From NCBI GenBank assembly GCA_947095585.1, contig OX352762.1:95826249-95890248 (forward strand): DNA of 64,000 nt, in the 5' to 3' direction. The DNA comes from Nephrocerus scutellatus (taxonomy: Eukaryota; Arthropoda; Insecta; Diptera; Pipunculidae). Position numbers and translations under genes: made by a program. The stretch's first letter is position 1. Each line of letters begins with the position of its first letter. Below are positions 45,321 to 56,188 of this stretch, one piece after another. The notes beneath the pieces were generated by a model that saw only the letters and a list, made by a program, of their open reading frames with translations, searched no databases and had not been told where the DNA came from.

Positions 45321-46150
45321 TTTGAAAATTTTAAATTATTATCAGATGAAATTTAGTTTTATTGAGATATTTTTTCTTACATACTTCATCTCTTAAATAA
45401 TAACTGCAAGCAATTGTAATAACAAAGTTTGTCAACGCTACTATATAGTAACTCACTACCAACCATTTAACTTTTAACCAGTTGCAAAGTGATACTAATT
45501 AATTAAACCTAAAGAAATTGCCAGTGTTTTATGGTGTCTGCACTAATAACAAATTTAATGTTATCAGTGTACCCCACCAATACCCTACATATATTTGACA
45601 GCCATGAAAAAAACTTTACTACATTTCTCTTCTGTACATTTACGAAGATCATCATATTTTTTTTCATAAAAGTATTTTCTCTTCTCCGTTGATATGATTT
45701 CTTGTTGTTCTCGTTCGCTCTGTTCAGTTCATTGGTTTAGCTTAGTAGTTTGTCTGTTTGCTGCCAGTTTGGTTTCAGTTGATAATCAAAATGAGCTTGG
45801 ATTGAAATTAAGCAAAATATTTCAACAATTTGTAAGTTTTTTTTGAACTCGGAATTTTTGCATATTTACCCATTTCCGTATCTCCTGAGTCAGAAAAAGC
45901 AAACAAATGTCTGTCTGTCTGTATCCACTCTACGACGCCCAGACGGCTGAACTTATGGGGGTGAAAACTCATATTTTAGCTTTTTACATAAATTGGGAGG
46001 GGCCAGTTGATTTTGACGGAAATGGGACAACCGGAAGTGGAACTTTACCTGGACAGTTTTTTGAGTTTTGGCAAATATCTTAAAAAGTAAAGTGCTTATG
46101 AGAAATCTTTTAAGTGCAAAAGAAATTTAAAAAAAAACAAGTAATTTTTT
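45321..46150. other. Intergenic interval, possible 5' UTR exon only
   Basis: No gene was recognised. TCAGTTGATAATCAAAATG (45775) followed by the donor-like TTTGTAAGTTTT (45829-45840) could be a non-coding first exon, but its ATG frame closes after four codons (ATGAGCTTGGATTGA). Confidence 0.3.
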
Positions 46151-46153
46151 GTA

Positions 46154-46350
46154 AAAAAACGGCATATAAAAATTTAACTTTTTTGTTAATTCTCTAGTCG
46201 GACATAAACATCCCGCAGTTTGAATAAAATTAGATTTTTTAAAGAATTATATGGGAGCCCTTCGGTGCTGGGGCCTGATAACTTCCAAATTTTTAGAAAA
46301 AGTGTTGTCCATCGGAGATACACATGTGTATAAAATTTTAATAAAATTAT
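46154..46350 (+). repeat. Repeat X, diverged copy
   Basis: CATATAAAAATTTAAC, TTAATTCTCTAGTCGG, ATATGGGAGCCCTTCGG and ATCGGAGATACACATGTG give one and a half modules. The right end is missing. Confidence 0.7.
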
Positions 46351-46429
46351 GTATACTATTTTTTATGGAATTTGTATCGGTTTCCCCCGTATTATTTGTT
46401 AATAATTGTTAAAATATTTTATTTTTTCC

Positions 46430-46700
46430 ATTCATCAAACGCGCCACACGAGACTCACGGCACGCGTCGCATGCGGATTATCAAAACTGGCCACTCATAT
46501 TGAGCTGCTTACAAAATTTTAGCCTTCTAGGTCGTGCGAAAGGTGGTTAAAAAGGACCTCAAATAATGAGAAAATTACACCACATGCTACACACGGAATA
46601 TAAACAATGTTATTTGGGACTTAGACACTCTTTAGGTCGTGTGGAAGGCGCTTAAAAAGGACCTCAAAGTAGTCGAAAATACAGTCAAAAAGGGGTCAAG
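46430..46700 (-). repeat. CpG-rich satellite fragment
   Basis: CATCAAACGCGCCACACGAG, GGCACGCGTCGCATGCGG, TTAGCCTTCTAGGTCGTGCG and AAAGGTGGTTAAAAAGGACC are the reverse-complement form of the family. Confidence 0.75.
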
Positions 46701-47000
46701 TCAAGTTAAATAAAAAAAATAAAAGTCGTATTGTGGCCATACCTCCATTTTTTACTTTATATATTTAGCTTTAAAAAACATGAACTAAATAAAAAAACCC
46801 TCTTTTCTACGTTGCAAATGACGTTTTTTGACGTTTTTATTCTTTGAATAATTACGTTTTCGTTTTATTTTTTCTGGCAAAACTAATACTACATCCCTTT
46901 TATAATCCGATTATTCCTTTCCATTAAAAGTTAGTCAGTTCTCAATTCTCTGTTGAACCGAACACGTCGGAATTATTGATGTGCTAATAAATTTTAGATT

Positions 47001-47500
47001 AAAAAAAAAACAACCCATAAAAATTTAAATTTTTCTTGTAAATTCTCTAATCGGGGATACACACACACACACACACACACTGCGTGCTCGTTTTGTGGCA
47101 AAATCATTCACAAATGACGCAGCGGCAGCGAACAGCGCTGCTCACAAAGCACAGAGCTCAGACTTTGCCGTGATCTGATGCGATATAGTGATATTTAAAA
47201 ATTGTATATTGGGGTCCCTTGGGGCCGATCGCTCCAAATTTTTACAAAAAGTGTTTTCCATCGAAGACACACATTTAAAGAAAATCGGGTAAATTTTGTA
47301 AAATATTTGTATGAGAGCCCCCCGACCCCGCGGCCTGAGGGGCCTCAAATTTTATTAGAAAGTGTTGTCTTGGGAGATATACATGTGTGCAAAATTTCAA
47401 TAAAATCGGGCTGTAGGAAGTGGGTTAAAAATTGATCACAAGATTTGGCCAGCCAGCCAGCCAGCCACGGGCAAGTGAAGTTAATATAGAGAATTTAATA
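47001..47500 (+). repeat. Repeat X, CA-microsatellite subfamily
   Basis: Both termini are present. A (CA)n tract lies at about 47059-47080, followed by the GACGCAGCGGCAGCGAACAG insert shared with copies 1 and 50.5-51.0 kb. It ends GCCAGCCAGCCAGCCACGGG and ATATAGAGAATTT. Confidence 0.85.
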
Positions 47501-47916
47501 AAATTAAATTATCGATTAAAAGGAAATCAAAATTATAATATAAATATGAATTTTTTATTTAATGTGGTTTGGGCGAGAGCAGCCACAGTTTTTCTTATCA
47601 TCATTTTCCATACATTTGAACAATCTGTCATTATTAAATCTTGATCGTTCTTGAAGCTTACATCTAATGAAATTTTATGTGTGCCTCGGAAGCGAAAAAA
47701 AACAATAATCGCGAGCCATGCATAGACTAGATTTTGTTTTTGTTTGTGATATAAGCGAATGGATCTGGTAAAAAAATTTACAAAAAAAAATAAATCGAAA
47801 TTCCAATTGACGTAAGTGGGTATTGTTTGTCAGCTTCAAGTTTTTTTTAGGTAGTTTTTAACATAACATCACACGTACTGTGATAGTAGGATAGTAGGCG
47901 ATCACCATCAGACGAT

Positions 47917-48141
47917 GAAAATGGAGCTGGATTGGCCACACTTTGAGATATTACGAAACTAGCGCTCGACTGGAATCCACAAGGAAGCCGCCGAGTTAGC
48001 CGTCCTAGCAAGACATGGAAAAGGACAATAGAAGAGCAAGCAAGATCCCAGGGGACAGAGTGGTGTCTCTTGAAACCTCTGGCGATAAATCGAGTTCGTT
48101 GGCAGGCGTTTGTAGAAGCCCTATGCTCGTCCACGGAGTAA
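47917..48141 (+). pseudogene. RTE-like C-terminal fragment
   Basis: KWSWIGHTLR is followed, after a one-base frame change, by DITKLALDWNPQGSRR and SKTWKRTIEEQARSQGTEW, then NRVRWQAFVEALCSSTE and a stop at 48139-48141. This G-H-T-L-R ... L-x-W-N-P-x-G-x-R-R pattern is the conserved C terminus of many RTE-type proteins. A longer open frame on the opposite strand here is only a shadow. Confidence 0.85.
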
Positions 48142-48169
48142 AGGAAAGAAAAAATAAGAAGAAGATCAC

Positions 48170-49880
48170 ACGTCCTAGAGTCTATGCGCAGCTTAAGCTT
48201 GAGAAACATTTCAAGCGGACGCGTGTGACGCGATTTAAAAATTATTTTTCACACTTTCACTCATTCAAAAGATTCAAATTTTTGTTCGCAGCTCAATATC
48301 ATGAAATATTTCTGAGTGTGACGCAAGTGGCGTGTCTCGTGCGGCACGTGTGACGCATGTGAAACATGGGTTTTTAATTAATTTGAGGTAATTTTTAGTT
48401 AAGTTTCGCACATTCTACAGAGCTTAAATTTTGTGCGCAGCTTAATCCCGTGGAAAATTTCACGCGTGTGACGCGTTTAAGTTTTTTTACAAAACTTTCT
48501 CATATCCTAGGGATTTTAATTATAACGCCCGAGTGTGACGCATGTAGCCTGTTGTGTGTGGCAGATGTGAATTGGGTTAAAGTTGTTTTTTTTAAACTTT
48601 TATTTAACTTGACTTGACTCCTTTATGTCTGTACTTTCGACTATTTTTAGGTCCTTTTTAACCCCCTTCCACACGACACAGAAAGCAGAAATTTTGTCAG
48701 TGTCTAAGTCCAAAATAGCATTTTCTATATTTCGAGTATGACCCGTGTCACGTGTGATGGGTTGAAACTTTCTATCGACTTCGTTGATGTTCTTTTTAAC
48801 CAACTTCCACACGACCTCGAGAGCTGAAAGTTTGTGAGTGTCTAACTCCGTCATAGTTTATATTCCGAGTAAGACACGTGTCGCGTGTGGCGCGTGTGAT
48901 GGACTGAATAATTGTTTTTGACTTAATTGAGATCCTTTTTAAGCAACTTCCACACGATTTTTTATATTCCACGTGTGACGAGTGCCAAGTTTCGCGTGTG
49001 AAACGTGTAATGGTTTGAAATCGCGCCATTTCCTCGTCTTTTTAGGTCTTTTTTACCACCTTTCGCACGACCCAGAAGGTTGAAATTTTGTGATCGGCTC
49101 AATGTCAGGGCTCATTTTTATATCCCGCTTTTGACGCGTGGCGCGTGTGAAGCATGGAAAAAAGAAAATTTTCTGAAATAGCCCTGACCTCAATAACAGA
49201 TATTTTGGCGATTTTTACCCAATAATAAACGAATGTGTCGCGTGTTTCAATGTATATATAAAAGTTTGTACCCGAAAAACGAAGTTTTTCGCATTTAGTT
49301 GTTGTTTTTAAAACTTTTAAAAAACTTTTATTTAACTTGACTTGACCTCTTTTTGTCTGTATTTTCGACCAATTTGAAGTCCTTTTTTAACCAACTTCCA
49401 CACGACCTTGAGAGCTGAAATTTTGTGACTGTCAAAGTACAAAATAGTATTTTTTATATTCTGGGTATGACGCATGACGCATGTCGCGTGTAGCGCGTGT
49501 GATGGTTTGAAATCGCGCAATTTTCTCCTTTTTTGAGGTCCTTTTTAACCACCTTCCACACGACCCATAGAGTTGAAATTTTGTGAGTATCTGAGTCCAT
49601 TTTTTATATTTCACGTATGACGCGTGTCACGTTTCGTGTGTGAAACGTGTGATGGTTTGAAATCGCGCCATTTTCTCGTTTTTGAGGTCTTTTTTAACCA
49701 CCTTTCGCACGACCTAGAGGGCTGAAATTATGAGGTGCCCATTTTGATATCCCATTTTGACGCGTGTCGCTTGTAGCGCGTGTGAAGCGTGGAAAAAAGA
49801 AAATTATTTGAAATAGCTCCGACCTTGAAAATAGATATTTTGGCGATTATTACCAAATAATAAACGACTGTGTGAATAAA
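48170..49880 (+). repeat. Main CpG-rich GCGTGT satellite block, about 145-bp units
   Basis: About ten degenerate units. Each has a CpG-rich core (GACGCGTGTCGCGTGTGG), GGTTTGAAATCGCGCCATTTT, GAGGTCCTTTTTAACCACC, TTCCACACGACC and GAGAGCTGAAATTTTGTGAG. The CACACGACC or CGCACGACC word recurs near 48671, 48810, 48951, 49063, 49400, 49557 and 49706, mostly 113-157 bp apart. ACATAAAAGTTTGTACCCG-type ends appear near 49260. Open frames here are satellite shadows. Confidence 0.85.
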
Positions 49881-50509
49881 AGGTTATATTGGAAAAACAA
49901 TATGTTTTACATTTACTTGTTGTTAATCATTGTAATATAGTTACTATTTTTGCAAACCGCCGTAATCTTATACATATATTACGAAAAAATATTGTTTTAA
50001 ACCCGATTAATTGGTTACTGAAACTAACTTCAATAATCTTTAGTTTTTTATGTAAGCTTTGTCATCTTTAATATTCGTTATACATTATCCTGTTAACCCC
50101 CTAAATGAGGATTAAATTTTCAATTTTTCTGTCTTGGTGCTATTTAAGCAACGTTATTAATCGAAATGGAGCAATTTTACACAGCCCAGTAAGACTTTTA
50201 CTTTCTTACCACTTGCCTTTTGCTTCGAAAACAAAAGCAATTTCTTCCGCTAGGAAAGTACATTAAACCGTAACAATATTTACTTTGTCTACAGCTTTTT
50301 CCATAAATGAACAAGTTAAAAAACCGTTAATAGTACTTTGCCCTCAATTGTTTCCCTATACAAAAGAAAAAAAAAGGCGAAAAAAGTAGAAGAGAAAAGC
50401 ATGAAAAGTAATAAGCTTAACTTTTTTATTTGTTCCTTGCAAGAGATTTTAATACCAATTGGTGGTGCTCCTGCGATGGTGGTGCCAGATCGAATTGTGT
50501 ATTACCTGT
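49881..50509. other. Intergenic interval, nothing recognised
   Basis: AT-rich with no family match. Confidence 0.4.
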
Positions 50510-51010
50510 TTTTAAATTCTCTATATTAACTTCGCGTGCACGTGGCTGGCTGGCTGGTCAGATTTTCTGATCAATTTTTAGCCCACTGCCCATGACCCGA
50601 TTTTATTGAAATTTTGCACACATGTATATTTCCTGTGACAATACTTTCTATTTATTTGAGGCCCCTCGGACCTCGGGTTCGGGGGGCTCCTATACAAATA
50701 TTTTACAAAATTTACCCGATTTTCGTACAAATGTGTGTCTTCGAAGGAAAACACTTTTTGTAAAAATTTGGAGCGGTCGGCCCCTTGGGGACCCCAATAT
50801 ACAATTTTTAAATATCGCTATATCGCATCAGATCACGGCAAAGTCTGAGCTCTGTGCTTTGTGAGCAGCGCTGTTCGCTGCCGCTGCGTCATTTGGTGAA
50901 TGATTTTGCCACAAAACGAGCACGCAGTGTGTGTGTGTGTGTGTGTGTATTCCCGATTAGAGAATTTACAAGAAAAATTTTAATTTTTATGGGTTGTTTT
51001 TTTTTTTGTT
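50510..51010 (-). repeat. Repeat X, CA-microsatellite subfamily, minus strand
   Basis: AAATTCTCTATATTAACTTC opens the reversed right end, then GTGGCTGGCTGGCTGG, two modules, the GAGCAGCGCTGTTCGCTGCC insert, a (GT)n tract at about 50928-50948, and the reversed left end TTTATGGGTTGTTTT. A TGTTTTT word borders both ends. Confidence 0.85.
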
Positions 51011-51423
51011 TTTCAAGATTGTTTTGTTACGCGAGCCACACTGTACTGACTACTTTTTATTACATGGAAATAAGTAATGATTGAATATTGATTATCGAGC
51101 AAAAAACGCTGGAACAGTTGCGAAAATTGTAAATGTCTGAATGCCTTGAAAACACTGCTGTTTTTATTAAGAGCATTATAAAGCCACATCGACATCGTCA
51201 AACAGGAAGGTAAAACATCTCTTCACGTCAAGTCGAAAAAGGGGGCTATATTCGTTGCGAATCGTCTGAACAATGGCAATATTATTTTTGGCTGCTGAAT
51301 ATTGGCACACGTTTTGAAGTAAATGAGCAGGAAATTGCTTAACGTTTTTTAAAATTAAAAATATATCAAGTTTTTAATGGACGGATTCCAACTCTCCCTT
51401 CTGCTTTTTTAATCCTTTCATTG

Positions 51424-51937
51424 TTTTAACTCTCTCGTCCTGATAAATACTCCGTCAATGTATTATCGCCTCTAGGCTCGTCTGACCATTGTGTAACTTC
51501 TAATCCAATTCCGTGCGATAGAACTTGTTGGTGACTAGAACATTGCGAAATCAATAGAAACGCTTGAACAGCGCAGGAACGTTTCCTGCTTGTCAATGTT
51601 TTATCGCTTCTTTCACCAGCGGTGCTCAAGAGAAATAACCAGCTGCATGCCACCTCTCCTCGAATTAAACCGCAATACTCTCAAGCCTATCTTCAGTCGT
51701 ATAGTTAAGTTCAGGGATTCATTCTTCAGCCGTAAACGTATGTCGAATGCTCTGCCAAGCTCTGTCTTTCCCCGTCACTATGATCCACAGGCATTCAAAA
51801 CAAAAGCTCATAGACATCGCCTTTTTCTCCTCTGTTTTCTTAACCCGTTTACGCGTACGCGAATTATAAAAAAAATTGACTCTGATTCCAAATTACAAGC
51901 AAAGTCTGATTTAGATAAAACGTACAACGTATCTTAA
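51424..51937 (+). pseudogene. Jockey fragment, EN end joined to C terminus
   Basis: LSRPDKYSVNVLSPL then GSSDHCVTSN (endonuclease end) is followed within 50 bp by IAKSIETLEQRRNV, CLSMFYRFFHQRC and ITSCMPPLLELNRNT. The frame runs to KTYNVS and a stop at 51935. The whole RT core has been deleted. It is the same family as 32.96-34.4 kb and 54.1 kb. Confidence 0.85.
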
Positions 51938-53070
51938 AGCTGTTAATTCTAGTGAAAACGAATTTTAAATACTGCCTTGTACAACGCTCATTTACAATGA
52001 CATTCCGACCATCAGCTCTATCGACTAGACCAATATGTTTGCTTCATATACTGTCGTACTATTACAACAGCTAATAGAGTATTAAATGATCTCAGTACTC
52101 ATAAACCTGCTGGGCCTGCTGATATTCCTATAATAGTTGTGAAGAGGTCTTCATCAACGCTATGACAACCTTTTACACAATGGTCCTTCATTTCTTCTAT
52201 TTTTCTTGACTTTCCAAAGAGTTTGAAAGCGTCAAAGCGTAACACAAACCTCCAACCTTTATCCATGAACGACATGAATCAACAACAAACGAACACATTG
52301 CTAAAAGTGCTGCAAAATGTAAAGTTTCCTAAAATGTTGCAAGAAGTAAAGCACGCACTTTAAGAAGATAGACAGATAGATAGGCCGTTACGAGTCGAAG
52401 AGGACATGCTATTGTTTCGGTTGCTGCTTTATATAACACAGTACACACTGAGCTCATATTAAAATCAAAAAAACATTAATGCTTTTGTGTAACATTAAAT
52501 TATAAGTACAGTTACTTGCGTGTAGTCTGCTGACTTAATGGACTGTATGGAGAAGCGTAAAATCAGATGAATATGCCTTATGAATACACAATGAACAAAT
52601 ACCTATACAATTCCAGGAATTCAATTCTTTTGAAAGCTTTCAAACATATTTATGGCTTTTATCTCGGTAATAAAGATAATAAACAGTAAAGAGCTGTTAT
52701 TTATTTAATAACTGAACTTTTCTTTGCATCTAATAGCTTAGTTGAAATTTAATATTTATGTTAGAAGTTAAATGGGTGCCAACAAATATCACTATAGATT
52801 TCTGACATTTGAAGTAGTTGCTATTGAGAAATCTTTCATTTGAGGAATCCCAGAAAATCTATTCTAACCTGGAACTACATGCTTTACTATATTTTTTACA
52901 CCACTGGAACTAAAAGTACCGCTTTTTGAAAATGCATGCCAATATACATACACCTTTGTTTAAATCACGCGAGTATTCCAACTTCAGCCACCGTCAGAAT
53001 CGCGGCAGCTGCCCGGAACTGGTGGTTCAGGTTTTGATTACTATCTAATTAATAACTGTGTACAAGTTAA
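51938..53070. other. Intergenic interval with a small jockey RT piece
   Basis: 52075-52260 on + resembles the region before the RT core of jockey proteins (VLNDLSTHKPAGPADIPIIV). The rest shows no recognisable feature. Confidence 0.5.
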
Positions 53071-53077
53071 GTTAATA

Positions 53078-53325
53078 ATAATAATAATAATCAGCGCGAA
53101 AGACTAGGCGTAGCTTATCGAAACCCTTTGTGTTGTGCATGTATATTTTTTGCACACAAATGGAGGGGACCTACTATTTTATGCCGTAACCTAACGGTGA
53201 ATTGTGAAGCTTTCCGTGACAAGTTATTACTCTCGGACGTTTGTCAAACATTCGCGAGAGGTAGGACCGTGAAAAATAGTTTTGGTGTTACTGGGATTCG
53301 AACCACAAACCCCCTGCCCTTGCCA
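53078..53325 (-). repeat. tRNA-derived SINE, copy 4
   Basis: The tail (AATAAT)n at 53078-53092 is the reversed (ATT)n. CTGGGATTCGAACC (53291-53304) is the reversed B box. The A-box half of the head is missing, so the copy is 5'-truncated. Confidence 0.85.
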
Positions 53326-53690
53326 TTGTTTAAAGAATTTATTTTGAATTATGTAAAATAAACAAATCGTTCTGTATAAAATACACCTCGCAACTTCTCG
53401 AGTACTTGTGTGATTTTTTGCGCTATTGTTAAAGGTTAATATTCAGTAAGAACAATGAAAGAGAAAATTATGTACACTTTCATGCCTCCAAACATCTAGT
53501 TATATTATCTGATGGTGATACTATTTTACAATTTAAAATCTAAGTACGTAGGGTAAAAGCTCCAGTAATAGACTTTGTAGTTCAATATTTTCTAAAATAT
53601 TTATGGACCAAATCCAACCAAAAATATCAATTGCAACGACTTTGCTGTTACCAAATTGGTGAAAATTGGTAAGATATGCCTTAAATCACC
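53326..53690. other. Intergenic interval, nothing recognised
   Basis: AT-rich sequence with no family match. Confidence 0.35.
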
Positions 53691-53699
53691 GGTAGAACG

Positions 53700-53992
53700 T
53701 TGCGTACGAAATCCACGCTGTTCGCAACGGCTAGCCTTTTTTGGTTATAAGATTAAAAAATGAATTTCCCAAGTTCTCGGAAAAAGTCCAGAAGAATATG
53801 ATAGATGGAAAAGCTTATGAAAAGCAATGGTAATGCCAGTTTTAAAAAACCCCACGTAATCCAAGCTGCTCGCGACGGCTCACCTGTTTCGGTATAAGCT
53901 GAAAAAAGGAAGTTTCCAAGTTCTTGCAAAAAGTCCAGAATAATATATTAGATGGAGAAGCTTACGAAATGGTAGTGCCAGTTTTGAAAAAC
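53700..53992 (+). repeat. Diverged tandem duplication, about 148 bp
   Basis: ACGAAATCCACGCTGTTCGC (53707) and ACGTAATCCAAGCTGCTCGC (53855) open two units. Both contain AAAAAGTCCAGAA, ATGGA-AAGCTTA and ATGCCAGTTTT/AGTGCCAGTTTT. The two are about 80% alike. Confidence 0.7.
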
Positions 53993-54059
53993 ACCTCTTC
54001 AGAAATGATGGGGAAATACCATATAGCCCAGCGGACTTGTGAGCCTTGAGATCGTCCAA

Positions 54060-54428
54060 AACTCTAGCAACTTGTTCTTTACTCCTTCAGACCTGGCTTC
54101 CATTTAAAAGGCATATATTCGCCATAAACTTGAATACAACTGTATTGTCTGGGCAGGTGCTCCCATGACAATATTGCATCTACTCGACAGAATTCATAAC
54201 CGCCTGATAAAACTTATTGATGACGTAAATATCGCGAAAATAATCAAATCGCTTGAACATCGTAAGAATGTTTAATGCTTGTCACTGTTTTATCGCTTTT
54301 TTCATAAGCGATGTTAAAAATAAATATCTCACAAGTCTACCATTTGACCTATCTTCGAACGTTCCAACCAATTCAGAGATTCCTTCTTTATACGCACAAT
54401 AATACTGTGGAATGAATTGCCCGACTCT
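54060..54428 (+). pseudogene. Older jockey copy, 5' part (host of nested insertion)
   Basis: FIRHKLEYNCIVWAGAP-like start, then LLDRIHNRLIKLIDDVNIAK, SLEHRKNV, CLSLFYRFFHKRC and FRDSFFIRTIILWNELPDS. The frame is cut at 54428 by an insertion and resumes at 56048 with VFPHLYDYSHSRH. Confidence 0.85.
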
Positions 54429-56033
54429 TTTTTTTTTTTTTTTAAGATTAAGATATTTTTATTAAACATTAAAGTAATATACAATTTTGATTTAAAACTA
54501 AACTTATAACTAATATTAATATGTGTCGGCTCAACAATAGGGGCCCGACGTATTTACATTGTCTTTTTTTTTTGGTATTGTTTATTTTTAAACAATATTT
54601 TTTACTACTTAATCTACTACATGTTTATTTTTAAGGGAATTAAATTTTAAACAATAATTTTAAAATAAAATAAGAATGAAAAATATTAAGCGGCGTATAA
54701 ACAGGGCGAACTTCAGCCTCTGTAATATTGGTTGCCCGCCTTCTCGTAGAAGGAGACGTCTTGATTGTTAAAGATGTCATCGAATCTAGCATCAGTGAAT
54801 CCTCTTATGTGTATGTACCGGTGACTTGGCTCGATTTCCTCTATTCGCAGTCCTTGCATGTCAGTACTTGGATGTGTTTCCAATGCGTCGACAAATTTCC
54901 TCGCCATTCGGAACAAGTGGTCAGTTATTGGCAGCAGACCTGCTGCTTCGTATAGTTTTGTAGTCGACACAAACTTATAGCTGTTTGTCACCCTCCAGAG
55001 TCCTGTACAGATCCTTAGTACATTCCTTTCAAATAGGGAGATCTTCTTCATCGTTGTTGGTGAGATGGTGAACCATATGGGGTAGCCATAGGTTATCACT
55101 GGCCTGATGAGTTGCTTGTAGATAAGCAGCCTGGTGTTGTTGGACAGACCGTTTCGTCTTTTAAGTAGCGGGTGCACCAAATGAAGAGCGTAGTTCGCTT
55201 TTTTCATTGTTTTGTCGATGTGAGAGTTAAACTTGAGCCTCTCAGTAAAGTTGATTCCCAGGTACTTAGTCTCTGACTTGGTGTTTATTGTTGTGTTATC
55301 CGGAAGGGTGATTTTTAAGGCTCTGCACCGGCTTGCGATTTTTCTTATCCTTGTTTCGGTTGCTGGTACTCGGAAGCAGATGAGTTCCGTTTTATTGGCG
55401 TTGATCTTTAGTCCCCACTTCAGGTAGTAGTCCCAAAGATTTCTGAGGTGTTCCTCCACTCTTCTGGCAGCTATCTCGGGAGAGCGGGAAACTGCATACG
55501 TTATGGAGTCATCCGCGAAGAGCATAGTCCTTGTTCCGGCTGTATTTGTGGATTGATCCGCCGTGAAGATGCTATACAGGACTGGTCCAAGTCTGGAACC
55601 TTGAGGAACTCCGGCTTTGATCCTTTTCCTTGTCGATGGGCGGTCGTACACCTGTACAAAGAAGACCCTGTTAAAAAGAAAATTTTTAATTATTTTTACA
55701 ATATAATTGGGGAAACCAAAACTAATAAGCTTGTACAGTAGCCCGTTTATCCAGACACTATCGAAAGCTTTTTCGATGTCTAGCAAACAGGCCACTGTAC
55801 TACTTTTGACGTTCAGTCCTTTAGTGACATCACTGTGAAGCTTCAGCAGAGGGTGCAGCGTAGAGTGCTTCTCACGGAAACCGTACTGAAAGGAAGGAAT
55901 AAGATTTCTTTCCGTACAAAACGTATTGATCTTTTTACGGATCAATGATTCCAATACTTTATTGATACAACACAGTAGAGCTATTGGACGGTAACCAGTT
56001 ACGCTGGAGCGGTCAGTTTTCTTGGGTACTGGT
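54429..56033 (-). mobile_element. 5'-truncated jockey-clade retrotransposon with 14-bp target duplication
   Basis: A 1605-bp minus-strand insertion. Its poly(A) tail appears as the T-run at 54429-54443 and its truncated 5' end is at 56033. AATTGCCCGACTCT occurs on both sides (54415-54428 and 56034-56047). It inserted by target-primed reverse transcription into an older jockey copy. Confidence 0.95.
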
Positions 56034-56035
56034 AA
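54713..56035 (-). CDS. Jockey-clade reverse transcriptase, 5'-truncated, open
   Basis: About 440 codons are open to the natural stop. The segment begins inside the RT domain (LPVPKKTDRSSVTGYRPIAL). It has motif A ACLLDIEKAFDSVWINGLLY, motif B GVPQGSRLGPVLYSIF, motif C MLFADDSITYAV, then INANKTELICF, ETKYLGINFTERLKFNSHID and a thumb with LLIYKQLIRPVITYGYPIW. The open frame extends upstream to 56077, but its first 14 residues are target-site DNA. There is no stop or frameshift in the element itself, so it is young. The endonuclease and ORF1 are absent, so it cannot be autonomous. Confidence 0.9.
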   Translation of the reverse strand, partial: LPVPKKTDRSSVTGYRPIALLCCINKVLESLIRKKINTFCTERNLIPSFQYGFREKHSTLHPLLKLHSDVTKGLNVKSSTVACLLDIEKAFDSVWINGLLYKLISFGFPNYIVKIIKNFLFNRVFFVQVYDRPSTRKRIKAGVPQGSRLGPVLYSIFTADQSTNTAGTRTMLFADDSITYAVSRSPEIAARRVEEHLRNLWDYYLKWGLKINANKTELICFRVPATETRIRKIASRCRALKITLPDNTTINTKSETKYLGINFTERLKFNSHIDKTMKKANYALHLVHPLLKRRNGLSNNTRLLIYKQLIRPVITYGYPIWFTISPTTMKKISLFERNVLRICTGLWRVTNSYKFVSTTKLYEAAGLLPITDHLFRMARKFVDALETHPSTDMQGLRIEEIEPSHRYIHIRGFTDARFDDIFNNQDVSFYEKAGNQYYRG

Positions 56036-56175
56036 TTGCCCGACTCTGTATTTCCGCATTTGTATGATTACAGTCATTCAAGACACATTTGCATATACAT
56101 CTCACATTTTTCTCTCCTTGATTTCCGAACGCCCACGCTGTGCTAAGCATTTTAAGGGTGCAAACCCCCTGAGCG
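56034..56175 (+). pseudogene. Older jockey copy, 3' part
   Basis: Resumes after the nested insertion: WNELPDSVFPHLYDYSHSRH and FRTPTLC then a stop. The frame is continuous with 54428 once the insertion and one duplication copy are set aside. Confidence 0.85.
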
Positions 56176-56188
56176 TGTGTACATTATA

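Noticed and set aside
47847..48209. 120-residue minus-strand open frame
   Set aside because: It is the shadow of the + strand RTE-like C terminus (LALDWNPQG, VRWQAFVEALC).
48600..49614. Several 60-84-residue minus-strand frames
   Set aside because: They share the same repeated words because they are translations of successive satellite units.
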